DNA from: Firmicutes bacterium TM09-10
GTDB lineage: Bacteria > Bacillota > Clostridia > Lachnospirales > Lachnospiraceae
Length of the DNA stretch: 64,000 nucleotides
NCBI GenBank assembly: GCA_003481005.1
Contig: QUKC01000002.1
Coordinates: 124,001-188,000 of the forward strand
Direction: 5' to 3'
Positions within the stretch are counted from its first letter, which is position 1. Every line of letters starts with the position of its first letter. Under the pieces are notes generated by a model, which searched no databases, was not told where the DNA came from, and saw only the letters and a program-made list of their open reading frames with translations. The position numbers and the translations under genes were made by a program. Shown here one piece after another: positions 52,990 through 59,982 of the stretch.

Positions 52990-53152
52990 GTTACAGTTCA
53001 CCCGCGCCATTCGCAAAAGCGCATCTTCGATGCTCTCCGCTGCTTCGCAGCTCTTTTTGCTCATAAAATGGCGCTCCCTTCGTACCCTTTTGCGTTCAGA
53101 TTTTCGTGCAAGCACGGAATCTGAACGCAAAAGGGTACGAGTGAACTGTAAC
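52990..53152 (-). mobile_element. 163-bp MITE, left copy
   Basis: Terminal inverted repeats GTTACAGTTCAC at both ends, flanked by a perfect 8-bp direct repeat GAATATTT (52982-52989 and 53153-53160), the mark of transposition. Inside lie a 57-bp hairpin with perfect 20-bp arms (53082-53138) and, on the minus strand, a small frame starting MSKKSCEAAES with AAGGGAG ahead of its ATG. No transposase. It lies between the small membrane gene and dut. Confidence 0.85.
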
Positions 53153-53159
53153 GAATATT

Positions 53160-53324
53160 TTACTCCTGTGCGTCTGCACTCTGCGCGTTCTGCGCATCCT
53201 TTGCATCCTTTTTATGGCGCGCGGTAATGCCGACCTTCACTGCAGCTATAATCACAGCTGCAAATACAACAAACACAAGCAGATACGATATAAATGAATT
53301 GATAAATGCAACCAGATTTCCCAT
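53160..53324 (-). CDS. 54-residue membrane protein between two MITEs
   Basis: Starts MGNLVAFINSFISYLLVF; one helix (about 8-32) then basic ITARHKKDAKDAQNAQ and an Ala/Gln/Asp tail, so the N-terminus is in the membrane and the tail inside the cell. GGAGAC-like bases lie upstream (AATGGAGACGGATCT). Its stop codon overlaps the left MITE's target duplication. Function unknown; conserved-looking small protein of a kind common in Lachnospiraceae. Confidence 0.65.
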   Translation of the reverse strand: MGNLVAFINSFISYLLVFVVFAAVIIAAVKVGITARHKKDAKDAQNAQSADAQE

Positions 53325-53352
53325 AGATCCGTCTCCATTCGCTAAATTTTTC

Positions 53353-53515
53353 GTTACAGTTCACCCGTACTCTTCTGAGTTCAAATTCCGTGCTTGCACG
53401 AAAATCTGAACTCAGAAGAGTACGAAGGGAGCGCCATTTTATGAGCAAAAAGAGCTGCGAAGCAGCGGAGAGCGTCGAAGACGCGGTTTTGCGAATGGCG
53501 CGGGTGAACAGTAAC
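53353..53515 (+). mobile_element. 163-bp MITE, right copy (opposite orientation)
   Basis: Same length and layout as the left copy, inverted. Ends GTTACAGTTCACCCG and its partner GTTACTGTTCACCCG; flanking 8-mers AATTTTTC and CATTTTTC agree at seven of eight positions. The internal hairpin (53367-53423) differs from the left copy at three positions in each arm, all compensated. The plus-strand frame again starts MSKKSCEAAES. Confidence 0.85.
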
Positions 53516-53560
53516 CATTTTTCTGTTATGCCCTATTGTAGCATTGAAAAGCTGTCTGCG

Positions 53561-54040
53561 TCAACCATGTACCCCGGGATCTGTCAGAACCGCATTCGTG
53601 TCCGCAGCCGTCGTCGCCAGATGATCGCACCGCTCGTTTTCCGGGTGCCCGGCATGTCCTTTTACCCAGGTAAAATGCAACTCATGGGGCTGTGCCGCCG
53701 CCAGAAGCCGCTTCCAGAGATCGACGTTTTTAACCGGGCCGGAAGCGCCCTTCCAGTTCTTTTTCAGCCAGCCGTCAATCCATTTTTTGTTAAACGCATC
53801 CGTCACATATTTCGAATCGGAAACAATTTCCACCCGGCACGGCTTTGTCAGCGCTTCCAGACCGGCGATCACCGCCATCAGCTCCATCCGGTTGTTGGTC
53901 GTGCGGATATAACCCGCAGAAAATTCCCGTTCATGTAGATTGCCCTGGCTGTCCACAAACTGCAAAACTGCGCCGTAGCCCCCCGGTCCGTCCGGGTTTC
54001 CTCTTGCCGCGCCATCTGTATATAGTGTTACATTCTGCAT
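53561..54040 (-). CDS. rnhA: Ribonuclease HI
   Basis: 159 residues. Catalytic carboxylates in TLYTDGAARGNP (Asp9), NNRMELMAVIAGLEAL (Glu), VSDSKYVTDAF (Asp) and NERCDHLA (Asp), with the basic protrusion WIDGWLKKNWKG. Cuts the RNA strand of RNA-DNA hybrids. Lies behind the MutS-like gene by 69 bases. Confidence 0.95.
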   Translation of the reverse strand: MQNVTLYTDGAARGNPDGPGGYGAVLQFVDSQGNLHEREFSAGYIRTTNNRMELMAVIAGLEALTKPCRVEIVSDSKYVTDAFNKKWIDGWLKKNWKGASGPVKNVDLWKRLLAAAQPHELHFTWVKGHAGHPENERCDHLATTAADTNAVLTDPGVHG

Positions 54041-54109
54041 TGTTTTTCATTCCTTTTTGTTTTTTTGCATAGCATACGCAGTACGGACATGCGCTTTTGC
54101 GCTGCACGT

Positions 54110-55840
54110 TCACGCTTTCCAGACACCGGTTTTTAAAAATTCCGCCGCCTGATCATCCGCTTTTTTAATAATTTCTTCGCTGTAACCCATCATTTCCAAC
54201 AATCGGATCGCATTTCTCGAAGTCGCACGCCCGGGCATCAGCAGATACGGGAAAGAAATATCCCCGTCTGCAATCTGCTCTTCAAAATGATAATTGTCGT
54301 ATTCTGCCTCCAGAAGTCCTGTCAGCTCCACATCGTGCGTTGCCGCAAAGCAGCACACGCCGGGCTTATGCAGGCTCTTTAAAATCTGTGTGGAGGCCGC
54401 AATCCGTTCCACTGTGTTCGTACCGCGAAGCACCTCGTCCACAAAGCACAGCACCGGTGCACCCGGGCTTTGCGCCGCATCCAAAATTCGTTTCAAGGAA
54501 CGGATTTCTACAATATAATAGCTTTCTCCACTGCCAAGGTCGTCGCGCAGCGCCATCGAGGTCATCACGCGCCAGTAGCTGCTCTGACAATGATCCGCAC
54601 AGCAGGTGTGAATCGTCTGCGCCAGAATCATGTTCAGGGCGACTGCCTTTAAAAAAGTGGATTTACCCGATGCGTTGGAGCCGGTCAGGAGAACGCCGTT
54701 TGTCGTTTCGATATCGTTTTTAACCGGGTCGGCGAGCAGCGGATGGTACAACTGCTCCAGCTGCAGGGACAAAGCTTCAAAATGCTGCCCGGAGGATTCC
54801 GCAGCGCAATGTGCTGCACCGTCCGCCACCGTTTCTGCTGCCGTCAGCTTTGGCACGCACCAGGCGGGCAGAGAATGCCGAAATCCCGCCGCTGCAATCA
54901 ACGCATCCAGCTCCCCCACAATCGTCACAAGTCGGTCAATATTTTCCGTCTGCTCCCGCACCGCATGCAGCATGATGTTGAATCCGATGATGTCCAGATG
55001 CAGCATCATATTGATATAATCCGCCACGATCCCCATCGGATCGCCGCTCGACGTACGCATCCCAAGTGACGCACTTCTGTTCAGCTTTCCAAACTGTGGC
55101 AACAGCTTTCGAACCTTGCTGAACCTTCCCTCCAGCTGCTGTGCATGAATTTCGGAAAGCTCCTCCGCCCCGCGGATCAGCCGGAAAATATAGTGAAAGC
55201 TGGTCAGATACGGCTCGATCTGCTTCTTTTCTTTCAGATAGGTTGTGATATTAAAACACATCACCGCACTCACACCACACAATCCAAGCGGCGGACTGAC
55301 AAAAGCTGCTGCGATCGCAAGAAAAAACAGCAGATCAACCAACAGATGCTTGCCGTTTTTACGCTCTCCCAGCACGTCCAGAAAGTCCATATAGTCATAC
55401 AGGGAATATTTCCCGGTTCTTCCGATTTTGAAAAAAATCTCCTGCATCCGGACTCTCGTTTCCTCGTCCTGTTCCAGAAATTCCAACAGTTTCTCCCGCT
55501 CCTGCAGCTCTTTTTCCTCAAATGACGGACTGCGCAGCATCGCATAGAGATATTCCTGTCCCGCCGAACTGCAGGTGCTGTTCATCCGCAGGAAAATTTC
55601 ATCCAGGTTCAGGTCGTTCCAGGTGATATCATCGATCTGGAAATCCTTTGGATGCTTTTCAAAATATCGGACAATTCCATTTAACTCTCCGTCTGCATAT
55701 TCTGTCCTGCCGGCTTTTCCAAAGGATTTTCGCAGCTGTTCCCGGTTCCATTTCTGCGCTCTGTGCTGATCCCAGAGTCCTTTTAAAAACATAACAGCAG
55801 CTCCCGCCAAGAGCGCCGCGAATAAAATTGCATATTCCAA
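54110..55840 (-). CDS. MutS-family ATPase with N-terminal membrane helix
   Basis: 576 residues, shorter than MutS or MutS2. One hydrophobic helix at 4-20 and a hydrophobic hairpin near 165-205 (LLFFLAIAAAFVSPPLGLCGV), then a lever/clamp-like helical part (about 210-350) and a MutS domain V ATPase: Walker A TGSNASGKST, Walker B VLCFVDEVLRGTN, and CFAATHDVELTGLL. Mismatch-recognition domain I is missing and no Smr nuclease follows, so this is a separate membrane-linked MutS-like group of unknown job. Confidence 0.85.
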   Translation of the reverse strand: MEYAILFAALLAGAAVMFLKGLWDQHRAQKWNREQLRKSFGKAGRTEYADGELNGIVRYFEKHPKDFQIDDITWNDLNLDEIFLRMNSTCSSAGQEYLYAMLRSPSFEEKELQEREKLLEFLEQDEETRVRMQEIFFKIGRTGKYSLYDYMDFLDVLGERKNGKHLLVDLLFFLAIAAAFVSPPLGLCGVSAVMCFNITTYLKEKKQIEPYLTSFHYIFRLIRGAEELSEIHAQQLEGRFSKVRKLLPQFGKLNRSASLGMRTSSGDPMGIVADYINMMLHLDIIGFNIMLHAVREQTENIDRLVTIVGELDALIAAAGFRHSLPAWCVPKLTAAETVADGAAHCAAESSGQHFEALSLQLEQLYHPLLADPVKNDIETTNGVLLTGSNASGKSTFLKAVALNMILAQTIHTCCADHCQSSYWRVMTSMALRDDLGSGESYYIVEIRSLKRILDAAQSPGAPVLCFVDEVLRGTNTVERIAASTQILKSLHKPGVCCFAATHDVELTGLLEAEYDNYHFEEQIADGDISFPYLLMPGRATSRNAIRLLEMMGYSEEIIKKADDQAAEFLKTGVWKA

Positions 55841-55914
55841 TGAAGTCTGTTCCTCTTTTCTTCTGTCGTTGAAACTCTATTCCGGTCCGGAGATTAAAAT
55901 GCTCAGCGCACAAT

Positions 55915-56391
55915 CTATTGTATACAATCCGCCAGATTTCCCGAACCAAAGCCCTCCGGAAGCAGTTTTCGAAGCGTGCGGATTTCGTAATCGCTCTCGC
56001 TTTCTGCAACAACGATAAAAAACGAATCCGGATCACAAAACTCTGCCATCACCTGTCTGCATACCCCGCAGGGCCAGGCTGCCTGCGTAAGCTTTCCGAT
56101 CTTTCTTCCGCCATTTTCATCTATTTCCGCCGGACTTCCTGCGATTGCAATCGCCAAAAACTGTCGTTCTCCCGCCGCGACTGCTGTAAAAAACGCAGTG
56201 CGCTCCGCGCAGTTGGTCGGCGTATAGGCTGCATTTTCAATATTGCAGCCGGTGTAGATCTTTCCCGATTGTGTCCAAAGCGCCGCCCCGACATGATAAT
56301 GGGAGTACGGCGCATAGGAACGCTTTCTGGCTTCCAGCGCAGCTGCGATCAGACGCCTGCAGAGTGCGTCGTCAATCTGTGTTTGTTCCAT
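55915..56391 (-). CDS. cdd: Cytidine deaminase
   Basis: 158 residues from the ATG at 56391 (AGGGGAAGC upstream). Zinc site NCAERTAFF with catalytic Glu and PCGVCRQVMAEF; YAPYSHYHVGAAL and GCNIENAAY are the substrate loops. Deaminates cytidine/deoxycytidine to uridine forms in pyrimidine salvage. It has a longer C-terminal tail than most. Same direction as the purine phosphorylase gene, forming a salvage pair. Confidence 0.95.
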   Translation of the reverse strand: MEQTQIDDALCRRLIAAALEARKRSYAPYSHYHVGAALWTQSGKIYTGCNIENAAYTPTNCAERTAFFTAVAAGERQFLAIAIAGSPAEIDENGGRKIGKLTQAAWPCGVCRQVMAEFCDPDSFFIVVAESESDYEIRTLRKLLPEGFGSGNLADCIQ

Positions 56392-56406
56392 GCTTCCCCT
56401 CATTTC

Positions 56407-56490
56407 TGCGCACGCTTTTTGCGCATGCCGAGTTTGTGTCAAGTGCGCGCAGACACAAATCTCGTGATTGAAAAATGATATTTTTCAATC
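56407..56490. repeat. Multi-hairpin intergenic block (copy 2)
   Basis: Three successive inverted repeats: TGCGCA/TGCGCA, GAGTTTGTGT/ACACAAATCTC, and GATTGAAAAAT, GAT, ATTTTTCAATC (perfect). Order and core words (TTTGTG, CACAAAT, TGAAAAAT) agree with the block at 17045-17167. It lies between the purine nucleoside phosphorylase and cytidine deaminase genes. Confidence 0.5.
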
Positions 56491-56496
56491 TTTCCC

Positions 56497-57327
56497 TCAC
56501 TCCCGGTAAAAAGCCTGAATGCTCTCCGTCACCAGCTTTTGAAACTTCGGTGCAGCGCTGTCTGCTGCTGCCTGCACTTCTTCATGGCTGAGCGGCTGTT
56601 TTGTCATGCCCGCTGCCAGGTTGCTGATACACGAAATTCCGCAGATACGCATTCCCATATGGTTTGCTGCGACCGCTTCCACCGCAGTCGACATGCCGAC
56701 TGCATCTGCGCCGAGCCTGCGCAGCAGTTCCACCTCTGCAGGTGTTTCATAGGAAGGTCCCGTCAGCTGTGCATACACACCCTCCTGCAAAGCGATCTTC
56801 TGCTCTGCCGCTGTTTTTTTCAGAATTTCCTGCAACTTCCGGTCGTATACCTGCGTCATGTCCGGAAACCGTACTCCCAATTCGTCAAAATTCTGCCCGA
56901 TCAAAGGATTGGGTGCAAACAGAGAAATGTGATCCGTCAGCAGCATCAGATCCCCTGCAGAAAACGACGGATTGATCCCGCCGGAGGCATTTGTCAGAAA
57001 CAAAAGCTCCGCTCCCATCCGCTTCATCAGCCGGATCGGCAGCACCACATCCGAAACCGGATAGCCCTCATAAAAATGAACTCTTCCCTTCATGCACACC
57101 ACCGGAACTGATCCGATCCATCCAAAAATAAATTTTCCTGCATGTCCGGGCACGGTCGAGACCGGAAAACCGTCGATTTCATGGTAATCCAGCTCTGCCT
57201 CCACCCGGATTTTCTCCGCATAATCGCCAAGCCCCGAACCGAGCACCAGCGCAACCTTCGGCGTAAACGGAATCTTTTCTTGAATACTTTCGTAACAGCT
57301 TATAAGCTTTTCATATACGTTCTGCAT
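56497..57327 (-). CDS. Purine-nucleoside phosphorylase (PNP family 2, trimeric type)
   Basis: 276 residues from the ATG at 57327 (GAGGACATC upstream). VALVLGSGLGDYAEKI near the start, PGHAGKF, RVHFYEGYP, LTNASGGINPSFSAGDL, and ETPAEVELLRRLGADAVGMSTAVEAVAANHMG, which holds the purine-binding residues. Splits inosine or guanosine with phosphate. Its neighbour is cytidine deaminase. Confidence 0.95.
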   Translation of the reverse strand: MQNVYEKLISCYESIQEKIPFTPKVALVLGSGLGDYAEKIRVEAELDYHEIDGFPVSTVPGHAGKFIFGWIGSVPVVCMKGRVHFYEGYPVSDVVLPIRLMKRMGAELLFLTNASGGINPSFSAGDLMLLTDHISLFAPNPLIGQNFDELGVRFPDMTQVYDRKLQEILKKTAAEQKIALQEGVYAQLTGPSYETPAEVELLRRLGADAVGMSTAVEAVAANHMGMRICGISCISNLAAGMTKQPLSHEEVQAAADSAAPKFQKLVTESIQAFYRE

Positions 57328-57425
57328 GATGTCCTCTTTTCCGGCATTTTTTGCTGCGATCGTAAAACTGCCTGATACCGCTTCCTCGCTATGGACAGCG
57401 AAAGCGTCCTGATTTTTTATTGCCA

Positions 57426-59768
57426 TCAGATATGCGTCAGAATCAGCTCGCAGTCTCCCTCCGCCCGGATTTTTTCTCCGGAACAGGGCACAAAGAAGCT
57501 GTCGCCCACAGAAAACTGCATTTTTTCATCCTGCTTGTACAGGGTTCCGCTTCCTTTGACACATACAAGACTGCTGAAGGAGTCTGAATAGGCAGGCAGC
57601 TCTGCCGTACCGTGAATCTGATAGCTTGCGCATTCAAAATATTTGCATCTGCTCAGGATCCGGCAGGTATAAGTATCCTTCACTACCGTCTCATCCTGGA
57701 ACTGCGGCAGCTCGTATCGATGATAATCCATGACTTCCAGCGCCTTTTCCACATGCAGCTGGCGGCGGTTACCGTAACGGTCGGTACGGTCATAGTCGTA
57801 CAGACGATAGGTACAGTTGGAACTTTGCTGAATTTCGCAGACGACAACGCCCTTTCCGATGGCATGCACCGTACCTGCCGGAATATAGTAGGCTTTCCCG
57901 TCCTCGACCGGAATCCAGTTTAGCAGCGACAGAATCGAGCCGTCCGTAAGTGCCTCCTGCACCTGTTCCCGCGTCATATCCTGCTTGAAGCCGCAGTAAA
58001 TTCCAGCGCCTTCTTCATGCTCTAAGACATACCACATTTCGTTTTTACCGTACTCATTTTCACGGGAAAGGGCATAGTCATCGTCCGGATGCACCTGGAC
58101 AGAAAGGTTTTCTTTCGCGTCAATCAGCTTGACCAAAATCGGAAAACGCTCAATCGACTGACACTTCCAGCCACAGTTTTCCCGCCCGATCTTCGACAGA
58201 TAATCCGCAAACAGACGGCCTTTGTAGCGTCCGGACGCTACAATGCTTTGTCCTGCTTCATGTGCCGACAGCTCCCAGCTTTCTGCAATACTGTCATAGT
58301 CACAATGCTTGCCATAGTGTTCCTTCAGCTTGGTACCGCCCCACAGATAGTCTTTAAATGCAGGCTGCATTTTTACAAACGGTTCTGTCCTGTAACCCAG
58401 CTCCGCTTCATTCAGATCCCGGCTCTCCACCGAGATCAGGTCACGTTCCATAACCTCTTCACCGGTGGAAATTTCCATAAAGACAAGGGGTACGTCACCG
58501 ATATTAGAAATCTGATGGACGGTATTTTCCGGAATTTCCATGCTGTCGTTGCTGCCATATTCTTTTTCCACTCCAGCCAGCATGATCCGTGCACGCCCGC
58601 TGACGATGATCCAGTGCTCCGTCCGTCTCGCATGCTTGTGGGCATAGATCGTGCGTCCCTGTGTCAGCATAACCTTCCGCACAACATACTGGCGCGCCGC
58701 TGAAAGGATTTCATAGGTACCCCAGGGCTTATAGATCACCTGACCCATGTCAAAGTAGCTTTGCAGTGCCGGATTTTCCCGCCGCAGATCCTTTAACGAT
58801 TCAGAAGCGCCCTTTTTGCCGACATAAACCGCATCATCTGTATTGACAATCGTGATATCTTCCAGCTGATTCGCCACAACAATGCTGCGGCTGCCACGGT
58901 TGATAATCAGCGTATTGTCGCAGTTATACTGCGCCTGCCTGGAATCCTTTTCAGAAATCAGTCCTTCTTCTCCGAGATCCTCCAGGCTTCCAACGTCCTG
59001 CCAGGCAAATCCGGCCTTTACAACCATACAGCGTGCCGTCTCTTCAAATACTGTTTCTTCAATCGCCTGCGCCGGAATCTGCTCCAGGACCTCTCTTCGG
59101 TAAAAGATATGTTTGCCTTTTTCGATCAGCTTATCCTCAAACGCACGCTCACACGCTCCAAGGATCTCCGGGGAATGCAGCCTGACTTCCTGTAAAAAAT
59201 CCCCGTTTCTAAATAAAAACAGACCGCTGTTAATCAGATACCTGGAATCCTGCAGGTATTTCTGCGCCTGCTGCCTATCCGGCTTCTCCACGAATTTTTC
59301 CACTTGATTCCCATCGCAGCAGATATAACCATACCGGGTATCCGCCGTCCGGACCGGCATTCCGAATGTAACAAGATTACCTTCTCTCGCCAGCACACCC
59401 GCCTCGTTAATCGCATCCTTGTAAGCCTCACCCTGGATCAGATGATCGGAGGGTACAATAAAAATAAGCTCTGAAAGTGGAAATTCCAGACATGCCAGCA
59501 AAATTGCTGCTGTCGTCTTACGCGCTTCTTCCTCCAGAACCAATCTCCAGGTCAGCCCCTGAAATGCTTTGAGCTGATTTTCTACAATAAACTGGTACTC
59601 CCGGTTTGTCACCACTACAAACTCATCACAGTATGCCATATTTCTGGCAATCGTATCCTGAAAAATCGAATGACTGCCATCCAACGAGATAAACTGCTTC
59701 GGATAATTTTTCCGGGAAAGCGGCCAGAGTCTGTCGCCTCTTCCGCCTGCCAGTACAATACATTTCAT
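57426..59768 (-). CDS. Fused mannose-1-phosphate guanylyltransferase / mannose-6-phosphate isomerase
   Basis: 780 residues in three parts. 1-about 270: nucleotidyltransferase with LAGGRGDRLWPLS and KNYPKQF (GDP-mannose pyrophosphorylase). About 340-450: ManC cupin (YKPWGTYEIL, HKHARRTEHW). About 465-780: type I mannose-6-phosphate isomerase (KDYLWGGTKLKEHYG, LSVQVHPDDDYAL with zinc ligands, AYYIPAGTVHAIG). It could turn fructose-6-P to mannose-6-P and mannose-1-P to GDP-mannose; a phosphomannomutase must be elsewhere. Single gene with its own terminator-insulated neighbours. Confidence 0.92.
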   Translation of the reverse strand: MKCIVLAGGRGDRLWPLSRKNYPKQFISLDGSHSIFQDTIARNMAYCDEFVVVTNREYQFIVENQLKAFQGLTWRLVLEEEARKTTAAILLACLEFPLSELIFIVPSDHLIQGEAYKDAINEAGVLAREGNLVTFGMPVRTADTRYGYICCDGNQVEKFVEKPDRQQAQKYLQDSRYLINSGLFLFRNGDFLQEVRLHSPEILGACERAFEDKLIEKGKHIFYRREVLEQIPAQAIEETVFEETARCMVVKAGFAWQDVGSLEDLGEEGLISEKDSRQAQYNCDNTLIINRGSRSIVVANQLEDITIVNTDDAVYVGKKGASESLKDLRRENPALQSYFDMGQVIYKPWGTYEILSAARQYVVRKVMLTQGRTIYAHKHARRTEHWIIVSGRARIMLAGVEKEYGSNDSMEIPENTVHQISNIGDVPLVFMEISTGEEVMERDLISVESRDLNEAELGYRTEPFVKMQPAFKDYLWGGTKLKEHYGKHCDYDSIAESWELSAHEAGQSIVASGRYKGRLFADYLSKIGRENCGWKCQSIERFPILVKLIDAKENLSVQVHPDDDYALSRENEYGKNEMWYVLEHEEGAGIYCGFKQDMTREQVQEALTDGSILSLLNWIPVEDGKAYYIPAGTVHAIGKGVVVCEIQQSSNCTYRLYDYDRTDRYGNRRQLHVEKALEVMDYHRYELPQFQDETVVKDTYTCRILSRCKYFECASYQIHGTAELPAYSDSFSSLVCVKGSGTLYKQDEKMQFSVGDSFFVPCSGEKIRAEGDCELILTHI

Positions 59769-59912
59769 AATTGTCCACCTTTCGTGCTTTCTTCCTTATA
59801 CTATAATCGAAATAGTGGTTAAAAACAAGGGTATCAAAACGTAGGTTTTTTATACTGCCGCTTTTATGTCCCTATCGGGGCAGGGCAAAAGGATCCGACA
59901 GCTCTGCCAATG

Positions 59913-59963
59913 AAAAAGCCAGCCCGAAAGGCGAATCCTTTTCGCTCTTTTGGGCTGGCTTTT
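59913..59963 (-). terminator. Intrinsic terminator behind the GH3 gene
   Basis: AAAAGCCAGCCCGAAAG pairs with CTTTTGGGCTGGCTTTT (one mismatch), short GC-rich loop, T/A tracts on both sides, 20 bases behind the stop codon. Confidence 0.8.
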
Positions 59964-59982
59964 CACATTTTCCTATATATTC

